DNA of 64,000 nucleotides from Burkholderia cepacia GG4 (GCF_000292915.1 NC_018514.1:2914001-2978000), one strand, 5' to 3'. Counted from the first letter of the stretch, positions 8,705-17,965 are shown. The notes: generated by a model not told the origin, from the letters alone. Made by a program: numbers and translations.

Positions 8705-9910
8705 TCAGTCAAACGCCAAATAGCATTCATCGAACAGCGACAGGATCGCGCCGCGCAAGGTGTTCTCGTCCTGTATGCGGTAGTGGTAGGTCTTGTTCAG
8801 ACGCGTCAGCTCTTCCATTGATTGAGTAACCATGTCTGCGAGGATGGCGTCGATTTGTGCCGGGGTGAGCGGCGATGTTCGCCCACTCTGGCTCACCTCT
8901 AGAATATCTTCACAGACGTCGTATAGCCTGCGCCGCAATGACACATACTCCCGCTGCCAGAGGCGCGCCTCGTCCTTTGCAAGACCTACCCGCAGTTTCA
9001 AGCGTCTCAGCCCTCTTGGCGGATAGCTAGAGGTTACGGCCTCGATCTTCTCTTGCAGACTGCGCATATCGGTTACATCGATCTCGCTCCAGCTCTCGTG
9101 CGCAGGGTCGAACGGCTTTTCCTGAGGTTGGAAACCAAGCGTTTTCAGAAAGATATTCTCGATATCGGCGGTGCCCAGAAGCCGAGCCATCGGCACTCCG
9201 TGCTCTGAACGTTTCTCAAACTCGCTGCAGATGGCGCCGACGATCACGGACTCCATGCCTTCATGGCGGTAGCTGTAAAACGGGCACTTCCTCACGCAAT
9301 CGACTGCCGCCGCCTCCAGTTCTGGGTTGCTGTCCGTCGTCACAATCCACTCTATTTTGGACAGGAATTGCCCGAACTGCTCGGGCGTCCACGCGGTGAC
9401 CGCCGCCAGATGGCCATGGCCGGCGATTTCGGCATACTGCTTCGCGTACTCTTCAAGGATCGCCGTCTTGCACAGCGCGAGATCATCCCCGGATAGCGGC
9501 TCCTTCGCGCACAGCTTCTTCAGGATCGAGGTCTTGCCCGGCGCCGCAAGACCGGCTCGCTCGAAGAGCAGCTTGTCGAACCGCTCATCGCCGGTAGTGG
9601 CAGAAGCGTAAAAACTGAACCGGATGGGGGAATCGCCGAGGAACCGGAAATCAAGGTCGATAAAGGCGACGACTGTGTTTTTGACCGGCGACGAATTGAA
9701 CGTCAGCGAAGAGCCGTAATTCTTGTTCTCCTCGACGCACGGCGCATGCTCACCGTGCTCGCGAATCAAAAGGGAGTCTTCAAGCAATTCGATCGCACAG
9801 TAAATGCGATTGTTCCTGTCGAGGCCGATCTCCGTGAGCAGGCGGATGCATGCCCGCAGCTTCTGAAAGCGGTCGCCCTTCTTTTTGTCCCCGGCTTCTC
9901 GATCGATCAT
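8705..9910 (-). CDS. Nuclease-like effector of the Lamassu or ABC-3C system (LmuA-like), 401 aa
   Basis: First gene of the operon, starting at ATG 9910 after GGGA. The N-terminal 100 residues look like a Cap4/DUF4297-type PD-(D/E)xK fold: GDRFQKLRACIRLL (an opening helix with the QK pattern), YCAIELLEDSLLI (acidic strand, residues 38-49) and VEENK at 59-63, which supplies E-x-K. The remaining 300 residues are helical and would be the interaction domain. In Lamassu systems the effector is held inactive until the SMC sensor fires and it then degrades DNA. I cannot run a profile search, so a cargo domain other than Cap4 remains possible. Confidence 0.65.
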   Translation of the reverse strand: MIDREAGDKKKGDRFQKLRACIRLLTEIGLDRNNRIYCAIELLEDSLLIREHGEHAPCVEENKNYGSSLTFNSSPVKNTVVAFIDLDFRFLGDSPIRFSFYASATTGDERFDKLLFERAGLAAPGKTSILKKLCAKEPLSGDDLALCKTAILEEYAKQYAEIAGHGHLAAVTAWTPEQFGQFLSKIEWIVTTDSNPELEAAAVDCVRKCPFYSYRHEGMESVIVGAICSEFEKRSEHGVPMARLLGTADIENIFLKTLGFQPQEKPFDPAHESWSEIDVTDMRSLQEKIEAVTSSYPPRGLRRLKLRVGLAKDEARLWQREYVSLRRRLYDVCEDILEVSQSGRTSPLTPAQIDAILADMVTQSMEELTRLNKTYHYRIQDENTLRGAILSLFDECYLAFD

Positions 9911-10291
9911 GGTCCCATTTTTATCTATAATATGGCTGGTCGGTCTCAGCTAACCGTCCGCTATACATCGTAGCGTCACTTCGGATCAGACGCGCGCAAA
10001 TATATCAGATCTTCCACACATAGCGGACCGCGCGCGTGGACTCGAAGAGAGAATCATAGCCGGCAGGCTGCGGTCGAAAAATCGACGGTGCGGGGATCGA
10101 TCTGAGCGCTGTCCGCGATAGTGACCACCCGTCCAACGGGCATTGGACCATCGCAAGATATGCTCTCACTCCCAGCGCACCGTTTCGACGCATCGAGCGA
10201 GTGTTGGTGGGCGGACTGTCGCATACGCACGGCGGCACCGGTCGCGCGCCGCGCAGTCCTCGGACAAAAATCTGGCTATTCCAGCTACAGC
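9911..10291. other. Intergenic region upstream of the defence operon
   Basis: 381 bases. The first 60, read leftward, must contain the operon promoter: an AT-rich stretch (ATATTATAGATAAAAAT on the minus strand, about 9917-9933) includes TATTAT as a possible -10 box, but I find no good -35 at the right distance. The rest, about 10,000-10,290, has higher G+C and no convincing gene. A 96-codon leftward frame there has no ribosome binding site or recognisable motif. Confidence 0.45.
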
Positions 10292-10867
10292 TCAAATGTC
10301 AGCAGGGGACAACCCGACCTTGGCTCTAAACCCGTCGGGCCGGGGTAATGGTGGCACGCGAGCGGACAAGAGCGGGTATGCAGCCCGATGGCTCTTGATG
10401 TGCTCGACCATACTGAGCCACGGCTCCATGTCTCCCCAAACGTAATGCGTGTCTATCCGTTCTCCGGGAGTCAGAGCGATATTCGGCATCTCTGGCAGAT
10501 AGAAGCGGTAGACCCAGTCTGTGCCATGTTCAACGCCCACCACAATCGGCACGGCCTTCCACTCCTTCCAGAAGGAGATGTACATCCAAACGTCCGGGTC
10601 TTTCGCATCGGCAAGCCAGTGAATCTCCAGGTCGCCGACGGACAATGCCATGTCAATGATGGGATGCCCACCAAGCTGCAGGCTCTCGAAGGTCATTGTC
10701 GCGGGAGAGAAGTCCGGCGGCAGACTGGCCAGAGCGGAGGAGGTCATCGGACAGGTCAGCGCACCGGCGTGGAGCGGTAGCCCTTTCGGCATCTTCGGCT
10801 TGCGCCAGAATCGCGCCAAAAGTTCAAAGCTGCCTATGGCATGCACATCGTCGCCAAAGTTGTTCAT
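10292..10867 (-). CDS. Protein of unknown function, 191 aa
   Basis: Not recognised. Read from ATG 10867 (MNNFGDDVHAIGSFELLARF), it is a soluble protein with many aromatic residues in the second half (WMYISFWKEWKAVPIVVGVE, TDWVYRFYLPEMPN, THYVWGDMEPWLSMVEHIKSH). There is no signal peptide or membrane segment. The open frame extends upstream to 10960, but that part reads like non-coding sequence. No strong ribosome binding site decides the start. It lies alone between the defence operon and the IS110 recombinase and is oriented like both. The composition suits a mobile-island passenger. Confidence 0.5.
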   Translation of the reverse strand: MNNFGDDVHAIGSFELLARFWRKPKMPKGLPLHAGALTCPMTSSALASLPPDFSPATMTFESLQLGGHPIIDMALSVGDLEIHWLADAKDPDVWMYISFWKEWKAVPIVVGVEHGTDWVYRFYLPEMPNIALTPGERIDTHYVWGDMEPWLSMVEHIKSHRAAYPLLSARVPPLPRPDGFRAKVGLSPADI

Positions 10868-11248
10868 TCGCTGCGTCCATTGGGCTGCGAGTCCTGCCGG
10901 CCGGCGGCTCGCACAGGCGTGCGTTGCCTGCATATGAGTGTAGGTTCGCCGGAGCGGCATGATTTGTATATGGACGCCTCCCGTTTGCGAAGGATTTCGA
11001 GCGATCTGACCTGACAGGAACGGCTTGCAGCTGTATATCCGGCCTTATCGCAGCGGATATGTCTGCTGCGGGCCCCTATGGAATCCGCTGACTCGCACCT
11101 CATTGCCCCGACGAGCTGGAAGCCCTTCAAATCATGCAGGTTTAGCGAGTCCCGGTCCGACCTGTGTTGCCATCACGCTCAATTACCAACGCAACCTTTC
11201 AACGTTCCATCCTTTGATAGAAGTTCACCTCTACGTACTGCGAGCGAT
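10868..11248. other. Non-coding stretch between an unknown gene and the IS110 recombinase
   Basis: 381 bases. It should contain the downstream end of the IS110 element, because the recombinase gene ends at 11249, but I cannot place the end: I see no obvious inverted repeat or target duplication, as is usual for IS110 elements. The remainder (about 10,870-11,200) looks like decayed sequence with no supported gene. Confidence 0.4.
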
Positions 11249-12268
11249 TTATGCTTGCTTCGCGCTCACGTAACCTTTCTGATACGGTCGATCATGAGCA
11301 AGGATTGCCCAGATCGTCCGTGCCATCTTGTTCGCTAACGCGACGATCACTACGTTCAGTGGCCGGCGCATCTTCATCTGCACAAGCCACGGATCGAGTT
11401 CCTTCCCGCGAGTCAAGACACTGCGCGCACCGTGAATCAACAACGTGCGCAAATACATGTCACCAAGCTTGCTGATGCCATATAGATTGACCTTGCCACC
11501 TGATCCCGTTTGCTTCGGTACGAGTCCTGCCCATGCAGCGAACTCGCGCCCCGACCTGAATGCCTTCGGGTTACCCATCATGGCGACTGCCGCCGTCGCT
11601 GTCAGAACGCCCACGCCGGGGATTTCGCTGATCGCCTTCACGGCTTGATCGTCCTTCTTCCACTCGCGCATCCGCCGCTCAATGGCCCCGATCTGCTCAT
11701 CCAGCAGCCGCAGCCCGTTCCATTGTTCGCGCAGGGTGTCGATCAGGGCAGTTGGCAAGCGCTCGGAAATTCGCGCCAGCACCTCTGGCATTCCTTTGTC
11801 GAACGCTGCTCGGCCGGTGCCCATCACTTCGCCGTATTCGGTTAGCAAGCCGCGCAGGCAGTTGATCTGCATGGTCCGAAACTTCACCAGTTGCTCGCGC
11901 ACCCTGTGCAGCGCCAGCATAGCCTGCTGCATCTCAGTCTTCACCGCAACGGCCTTGCTCGGCTGTTGCACCGCCCGCCAGATCGCCAGAGCATCCGCTG
12001 CATCCTTCTTGTTACGGATATTGAACGCCTTTACGTACTCACCAGGCATCAACTTCACCTGATGGCCCATCCGTACAAACTGCCTCGCCCAGTGGTGTGC
12101 ACCGCCGCACGCTTCCATACCGATTAGACACGGCGCGCGATTCGCAAAGTATTCGAGTAGCTTCGCGCGTTTGATCGGCTTGTTTAGCACCTCTCCGGTC
12201 TCCTCATCGACGTGGTGCACTTGAAAGACGCTCTTTGCAATGTCGATCCCAACTGGCGTGAGCTTCAT
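11249..12268 (-). CDS. IS110-family DEDD transposase/recombinase, 339 aa
   Basis: The start is ATG 12268, eight bases after GGAGGG. The N-terminal RuvC-like DEDD domain opens with TPVGIDIAKSVFQVH (first D) and continues with CLIGMEACGGAHHWAR (the E) and IRNKKDAADALAIWRAV (the DD pair). The C-terminal Tnp domain has AISEIPGVGVLTATAAVAMM, then EFAAWAGLVPKQTGSGGK with the catalytic serine region, ending near VSAKQA. The length is right for the family and it appears intact. IS110 recombinases are guided by an RNA encoded in the element's non-coding flank, so the flanks at 12,269-12,430 or just below 11,249 deserve attention. Exact element ends are not determined. Confidence 0.92.
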   Translation of the reverse strand: MKLTPVGIDIAKSVFQVHHVDEETGEVLNKPIKRAKLLEYFANRAPCLIGMEACGGAHHWARQFVRMGHQVKLMPGEYVKAFNIRNKKDAADALAIWRAVQQPSKAVAVKTEMQQAMLALHRVREQLVKFRTMQINCLRGLLTEYGEVMGTGRAAFDKGMPEVLARISERLPTALIDTLREQWNGLRLLDEQIGAIERRMREWKKDDQAVKAISEIPGVGVLTATAAVAMMGNPKAFRSGREFAAWAGLVPKQTGSGGKVNLYGISKLGDMYLRTLLIHGARSVLTRGKELDPWLVQMKMRRPLNVVIVALANKMARTIWAILAHDRPYQKGYVSAKQA

Positions 12269-12634
12269 GGCGGACCCTCCGGTTTGCCTGGGTAGATCTA
12301 CATGATCTTCCTTCTTGGGCACCTTGATGCCGTCGGCCCAGACGGGTTCGCCTTTGCTACCTTTCCCTGTCGTCATTCTTCCCACCTCCGCAACACACGA
12401 GGGGTGGGAGGCGTCCATTCCATTGCCCTAAGTCGAACAAATCGGCTTTGCCAACCTGATCTGGTATCGGCGAGACCAGACAGCGGTTACGCCGATTTCC
12501 AGTGCTGTTCTCCAGCCAGACAGGCGGACAGCTGCCGCCGCGGCGTCCGAAGAGCCGGTTCGATCTCCCATTGGACTGCCTATTGACTTGCGGGTAGAAG
12601 TGCGCGGGGGCTTGTCGGTCAAGGCAAAAAGCCG
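12269..12634. other. IS110 upstream flank and island edge, non-coding
   Basis: The first 150 bases upstream of the recombinase include a hairpin, CCCACCTC at 12381-12388 pairing with GAGGGGTGGG at 12399-12408 (two-base bulge, 10-base loop). A structured 5' flank is what a guide (bridge) RNA of an IS110 element would need. Beyond about 12,430 the sequence belongs to neither the IS nor a recognisable gene. A 64-codon leftward frame at 12428-12622 has no motif I can name. Confidence 0.4.
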
Positions 12635-12656
12635 TTTTCGATTAGATACGGATACG
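12635..12656 (+). repeat. 22-bp motif, copy 1 (forward)
   Basis: TTTTCGATTAGATACGGATA followed by CG. Two further copies in the opposite orientation lie at 12695-12716 and 12718-12739, with two or three mismatches among them. The set marks the junction between the island and the conserved chromosome, which suggests a recombinase-binding or attachment site; the function is inferred. Confidence 0.65.
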
Positions 12657-12694
12657 CCACGTACTACGGGCGTACCGGGCCCGCATTGGATGCC

Positions 12695-12716
12695 TGTATC
12701 CGCATCTAACCGAAAG
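12695..12716 (-). repeat. 22-bp motif, copy 2 (reverse)
   Basis: Reads TGTATCCGCATCTAACCGAA plus AG on the plus strand, the reverse complement of copy 1 with few changes. It lies 60 bases from copy 1 as an inverted pair. Confidence 0.65.
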
Positions 12717-12717
12717 T

Positions 12718-12739
12718 CGTATCCACATCTAATCGAAAG
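12718..12739 (-). repeat. 22-bp motif, copy 3 (reverse)
   Basis: Reads CGTATCCACATCTAATCGAA plus AG. It follows copy 2 head to tail with a 23-base period, so the two could be bound side by side on nearly opposite faces of the helix. Confidence 0.65.
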
Positions 12740-12905
12740 CTACATCCGGCCGTCGTTGCCCGTATTAACCCTGATTAATAAAGCTTATCGCGGTGAAAAA
12801 TTCCGCATCTTATTGAACCGATATCGGCTCGCTATAGTGGCTCGCTTTCCCGCACGCAACCGTCCGCGTGCGGCTGACACACTGACGATCAGCAGGAGCC
12901 GCTTG

Positions 12906-14096
12906 ATGACCACCGACGCCCGATTCACCGAAATCGAGGATCTGATGCCCGCCGCCGGCGGGCTGCGCGAGATCCGCCATCACATCCACCATCACCCGGA
13001 GCTCGCGTACGAGGAGCACGAGACGGCCGCGCTCGTCGCGGACAAGCTCGAGCAATGGGGCTGGCAGGTGACGCGCGGGGTCGGCAAGACGGGTGTCGTC
13101 GGCACGCTGCGGGTGGGCGACGGCAAGCGCAGCATCGGCATCCGCGCGGACATGGACGCGCTGCCGATCCTCGAGGCGACCGGCCTGCCGTATGCGAGCG
13201 GCACGCACGGCAAGATGCACGCGTGCGGCCACGACGGCCACACGACGATGCTGCTCGGCGCCGCGCAGCACCTCGCGAAGACGCGCAACTTTTCCGGCAC
13301 CGTGCAGCTGTATTTCCAGCCGGCGGAAGAGCACGGTGTCGACAGCGGCGCGAAGAAGATGATCGACGACGGCCTGTTCGAGCGCTTTCCGTGCGATGCG
13401 GTGTTCGGCATGCACAACCATCCGGGCGCGGCGCCCGGCGTGTTCCTCACGCGGCGCGGCCCGTTCATGTCGGCCGGCGACAAGGCGATCATCTCGATCG
13501 AGGGCGTCGGCGGCCACGCGGCGCGGCCGCACCTGACGGTCGACCCGGTGGTGGTCGCGGCGAGCATCGTGATGGCGTTGCAGACGATCGTCGCGCGCAA
13601 CGTCGATCCGGCACAGCCGGCAGTCGTCACGGTCGGCTCGATGCACGCGGGCACCGCGAACAACGTGATCCCGAACGGCGCGCGCCTCGAGCTCAGCGTG
13701 CGTTCGTTCAGCCCCGAGGTGCGTGCGCTGCTCAAGCGCCGCATCGTCGAGCTCGCCGAGACGCAGGCCGCGAGCTACGGCGCGACCGCGCACGTCGAGT
13801 ACATCGAAGGCTACCCGGTCGTGGTCAATACGGATGCCGAAACGGATTTCGCCGCGCAGGTCGCGCGCGAGCTGGTCGGCGACGCGCACGTGGTCGAGCA
13901 GACCGACCTGCTGATGGGCAGCGAGGATTTCGCGTTCATGCTGCAGCAGCGGCCCGGCTCGTTCGTGCGGCTCGGCAACGGCGAAGGCGAGGACGGCTGC
14001 ATGGTGCACAACCCGAAGTACGACTTCAACGATCGCAACCTGCCGATCGGCGCGGCGTTCTGGACGCGTCTCGTGGAGCGTTACCTGGGGCAGTGA
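12906..14096 (+). CDS. M20 family metal-dependent amidohydrolase (hippurate hydrolase type), 396 aa
   Basis: Removes the acyl group from an N-acyl amino acid or similar amide in the cytoplasm. The M20 metal-binding motifs are present: MHACGHDGHTTMLL (H-x-CGHD), FQPAEEHG (catalytic and bridging E) and GMHNHPG. The dimerisation domain follows (GGHAARPHLTVDPV) and the last metal ligand is near MVHNPKYDFND. I start it at ATG 12906, six bases after AGGAG at 12895-12899; the frame is open further upstream, but that part overlaps the 22-bp repeats and does not look like protein. A transporter follows after 53 bases, so the pair probably imports and hydrolyses one compound. The substrate is unknown. 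Confidence 0.88.
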   Translation: MTTDARFTEIEDLMPAAGGLREIRHHIHHHPELAYEEHETAALVADKLEQWGWQVTRGVGKTGVVGTLRVGDGKRSIGIRADMDALPILEATGLPYASGTHGKMHACGHDGHTTMLLGAAQHLAKTRNFSGTVQLYFQPAEEHGVDSGAKKMIDDGLFERFPCDAVFGMHNHPGAAPGVFLTRRGPFMSAGDKAIISIEGVGGHAARPHLTVDPVVVAASIVMALQTIVARNVDPAQPAVVTVGSMHAGTANNVIPNGARLELSVRSFSPEVRALLKRRIVELAETQAASYGATAHVEYIEGYPVVVNTDAETDFAAQVARELVGDAHVVEQTDLLMGSEDFAFMLQQRPGSFVRLGNGEGEDGCMVHNPKYDFNDRNLPIGAAFWTRLVERYLGQ

Positions 14097-14149
14097 GCGC
14101 GGCGACCGGCGGCCGGCGCTTCCGGCCGCATTGAGAGGAGACACGAACC

Positions 14150-15481
14150 ATGCAGAAAGACCATCTCGCGCTGCACCCCGCGTCGACGGGGGCCGCCGAA
14201 ATCGCGACGGGCGGCGCACCGGCCGTCACCCGGCGCGGCGCGATCGCTGCGGCCGTGATCGGCAACTGGCTGGAGTTCTTCGACTTCACCGTGTACGGCT
14301 TCTTCGCGGTGCTGATCGGCAAGCTGTTCTTCCCGTCGAGCGACCCGACCACGTCGCTGCTGCTGTCGGTCGCGACGTTCGCCGCCGGCTTCTTCACGCG
14401 GCCGCTCGGCAGCGTCGTGCTCGGCGTCTACGCGGATCGCAAGGGCCGCAAGGCCGCGCTGAACCTGACCATCATGCTGATGGCGCTCGGCACCGGCCTG
14501 ATCGCGATCGCGCCGACCTACGCGCAGGTCGGCGTGGCCGCGCCGCTGCTGGTGGTGTGCGCGCGGCTGATGCAGGGCTTCTCGCAGGGCGGCGAGTTCG
14601 GCGCGGCAACCTCCACGCTGATCGAGCAGGGCGGCACGTCGCGCCGCGCGTTCCGCGCGAGCTGGCAGCTCGCGACGCAGGGCGGCGCCGCGCTGATGGG
14701 CTCGGGCTTCGCGGCGCTGCTGTCGAACACGCTGACCCGGGACGCGCTCGAGGGCTGGGGCTGGCGCCTGCCGTTCCTGGTGGGCGTGCTGATCGCGCCG
14801 GTCGGCATGGTTCTGCGCCGCCGGCTCGCGGACGATGCGCCCGGCGACAGCCATCACGGGGTCGAACGCGGCGTGCTGCGTGAGCTGTTCTCGCAGCACG
14901 CGCGCACGGTGCTGCTGCTGATGCTGACGGTGATGGGCGGCACGGTGTCAACCTACATCCTGACCTTCTATATGCCGACCTATGCGATCCATACGCTCGG
15001 CCTGCCGATGAAGCTGTCGATGTTCGTCGGCGTCGCGTCGGGCTGCGTGATGCTGGTGACCTGCCCGCTGTTCGGCTGGCTGTCGGACCGCCTCGGCAGC
15101 CGGCGCATGCCGATCTTCGTCGGGCGCGGCGTGCTCGTCCTGCTGCTGTTCCCGGCGTTCTGGCTGATGAACCATCATCCGACGCTGTCGGTGATCCTGC
15201 CGCTGACCGCGCTGATGCTGCTGTTCTATTCGCTCGGGTCGGCATCGGAAATGGCGCTGATGTGCGAATCGCTGCCGCGCCACGTGCGCGCGACGGGCAT
15301 CTCGATCGCGTATGCGCTCGCGGTGACGATCTTCGGCGGCACCGCGCAGCTGATCGCGACCTGGCTGGTGCAGACGACCGGCAGCAAGCTCGCACCGGCC
15401 GGCTACGTGGCCGCGTGCGTGGTGCTGTCGCTGATCGCGGTCGCGATGCTGCGGGAAACGGCGCGGGAGACGATGGACTGA
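14150..15481 (+). CDS. MFS transporter, metabolite:H+ symporter (MHS) family, 443 aa
   Basis: Twelve membrane segments. The MHS signature GNWLEFFDFTVYGFFA opens the first segment after a cytoplasmic N-terminus, and the MFS loop motif follows as GVYADRKGRKAAL. Family members carry citrate, proline/betaine, shikimate or ketoglutarate with protons. ATG 14150 follows GAGAGGAG. It forms a pair with the M20 amidohydrolase. Its transcript would run toward the small-RNA locus and its terminator at 15624. Confidence 0.88.
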   Translation: MQKDHLALHPASTGAAEIATGGAPAVTRRGAIAAAVIGNWLEFFDFTVYGFFAVLIGKLFFPSSDPTTSLLLSVATFAAGFFTRPLGSVVLGVYADRKGRKAALNLTIMLMALGTGLIAIAPTYAQVGVAAPLLVVCARLMQGFSQGGEFGAATSTLIEQGGTSRRAFRASWQLATQGGAALMGSGFAALLSNTLTRDALEGWGWRLPFLVGVLIAPVGMVLRRRLADDAPGDSHHGVERGVLRELFSQHARTVLLLMLTVMGGTVSTYILTFYMPTYAIHTLGLPMKLSMFVGVASGCVMLVTCPLFGWLSDRLGSRRMPIFVGRGVLVLLLFPAFWLMNHHPTLSVILPLTALMLLFYSLGSASEMALMCESLPRHVRATGISIAYALAVTIFGGTAQLIATWLVQTTGSKLAPAGYVAACVVLSLIAVAMLRETARETMD

Positions 15482-15531
15482 TGCGCAGTGCCGCTGTCCG
15501 AGCGGCACCGTGCAATTTCGTCTTCGTCAAA

Positions 15532-15560
15532 TTGACCGGGCTTCGCGGCGTGACTAAATT
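15532..15560 (+). promoter_or_regulatory. Strong sigma-70 promoter for a small RNA
   Basis: The -35 box is TTGACC (15532-15537), the spacer is exactly 17 bases and the -10 box is TAAATT (15555-15560). The expected start is near 15566-15568. No coding sequence follows; a hairpin and then a terminator do. Confidence 0.65.
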
Positions 15561-15565
15561 GGGTA

Positions 15566-15652
15566 ATGCGGAGTTCGCTCCGCGCCCTGTGAGACGGGGC
15601 TGCAGTAGAGTCAGAGAGTTGAGCGGGCGGCTGTGTGCCGCCCGTCTTTTTA
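15566..15652 (+). ncRNA. Candidate small RNA, about 87 nt
   Basis: The predicted transcript begins with a very stable hairpin, GCGGAG-TTCG-CTCCGC (15568-15583, UUCG tetraloop), has a single-stranded middle (about 15584-15623) that could serve for base pairing, and ends in a rho-independent terminator. It lies between the convergent MHS transporter and IclR regulator genes. No open frame of useful length is present. The combination of promoter, capped 5' end and terminator is typical of trans-acting small RNAs. I cannot match it to a named RNA family. Confidence 0.55.
15624..15651 (+). terminator. Rho-independent terminator of the small RNA (and of the transporter)
   Basis: Perfect 8-bp stem CGGGCGGC/GCCGCCCG with a 5-base loop TGTGT, followed by TCTTTTTA. 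Confidence 0.85.
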
Positions 15653-15688
15653 TCCGCGCATGGCCGATCCGGCAATCGGGCCGGGCGC

Positions 15689-16477
15689 TCACCCGCGCCG
15701 CGCGACCAGCTCCGACACCGTCTGCGCGGCCTGCTGCAGCGGGCCGAGAAACTCCTTCACCATCTGCTTCGCGGTGTGCCGCTGTGCGTTGCCGCTGATG
15801 TTCATCGCGGCGATCACCTGCCCGCGCCGGTTGCGGATCGGCGCGGAGATCGACATCAATCCCACTTCGAGTTCCTGGTCGACCACCGCCCAGCCCTGCT
15901 GGCGCACCTGCGCGATCGTCGCCTTCAGCTCGCCGAGGTCGGTGATCGTGCGCGGCGTGTGCGCGCGGATGCCGCTTTGCGCGAGCGTTTCGTCGAGCGC
16001 TGCGTCGTCGAGCGCGGACAGCAGCACGCGGCCCATCGACGTGCAGTACGCGGGCAGGCGGCTGCCGATCGACAGGTTGATCGTCATGATCTTGTGGGTC
16101 GGCATGCGCAGCACGTAGACGATCTCGGTGCGATCGAGCACGGCGGCCGAGCAGCTTTCGTGGATCTGCGCGGACAGCTGTTCCATCACCGGTTCGGCGA
16201 GATTCCAGAACGGCATCGAGGTGAGGTACGCGAAGCCGAGCTCGAGGATCTTCGGCGTGAGCCGGAACAGCCGGCCGTCGGCCTCGACATAGCCGAGCGT
16301 CTGCAGCGTGAGCAGGATCCGGCGCGCGCCCGCGCGCGTGAGCCCGGTGGCCGATGCGACCTCGGTGAGCGTCTGCTCCGGGCGCTGCGCGTCGAACGCG
16401 CGGATCACCGCAAGGCCGCGCGCGAACGACTGCACATAGGAGTCGCCGGGTTTCGTCTGGATGTCTTCGGTTGTCAT
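15689..16477 (-). CDS. IclR-family transcriptional regulator, PcaR/PobR type, 262 aa
   Basis: N-terminal winged helix (residues about 15-75: SFARGLAVIRAFDAQRPEQT...LTRAGARRILLTLQTLGYV), then the IclR effector domain (about 90-255) with the conserved SMGRVLLSAL and SISAPIRNRRGQVIAAMNIS blocks. Proteins of this subfamily activate or repress beta-ketoadipate pathway genes in response to pathway acids. It is divergent from pcaF across 227 bases that hold GAAC/GTTC dyads. ATG 16477 gives the conserved short N-terminus, and an upstream extension to 16573 overlaps those dyads. It is likely the regulator of pcaF. Confidence 0.88.
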   Translation of the reverse strand: MTTEDIQTKPGDSYVQSFARGLAVIRAFDAQRPEQTLTEVASATGLTRAGARRILLTLQTLGYVEADGRLFRLTPKILELGFAYLTSMPFWNLAEPVMEQLSAQIHESCSAAVLDRTEIVYVLRMPTHKIMTINLSIGSRLPAYCTSMGRVLLSALDDAALDETLAQSGIRAHTPRTITDLGELKATIAQVRQQGWAVVDQELEVGLMSISAPIRNRRGQVIAAMNISGNAQRHTAKQMVKEFLGPLQQAAQTVSELVARRG

Positions 16478-16588
16478 GAACGGTCGGATTGTCGTGCAGC
16501 CGAGAAGATAGCGCATGGGGCCTGACACGCCAACCGCACCGCGGACCGGGCGCTTGACAGGTCGTCCCCGCACTCCCTATGATGCGTT

Positions 16589-16628
16589 GAACGTTCGATA
16601 CACGATCTTATGTTCGTATATAGAACAT
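16589..16628. promoter_or_regulatory. Palindromic operators between the IclR regulator and pcaF
   Basis: Two dyads built from the same half site: GAACGTTC (16589-16596, perfect palindrome) and ATGTTC-N7-GAACAT (16610-16628). They are AT-rich relative to their surroundings and centrally placed in the divergent region. They are probable binding sites for the IclR protein, and the second lies about 75 bases before the pcaF start. Confidence 0.55.
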
Positions 16629-16704
16629 TTAAGCGCATCCCGGCGGGCAATGCAAGGGGCGCGTTTCATTCACTTCCCAGCCTTGCATGAGACCGGAGAC
16701 ACTG

Positions 16705-17907
<1,203 letters not shown>

Positions 17908-17965
17908 TTGCGTCATGCGGCGAAGCGGCCGGGTTTGACCCGCTTCGCCGAGTTTCCTTTTCAAA

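Noticed and set aside
10005..10295. 96-codon leftward frame before the unknown gene
   Set aside because: No ribosome binding site, arginine- and proline-rich translation, and no motif.
12635..12739. CRISPR array
   Set aside because: There are only three motif copies, in mixed orientation and without regular spacers, and no cas genes are in the window.
12588..12905. N-terminal extension of the M20 amidohydrolase by 106 codons
   Set aside because: It has no ribosome binding site, is unlike any amidohydrolase, and overlaps the 22-bp repeats. ATG 12906 with AGGAG fits the family.
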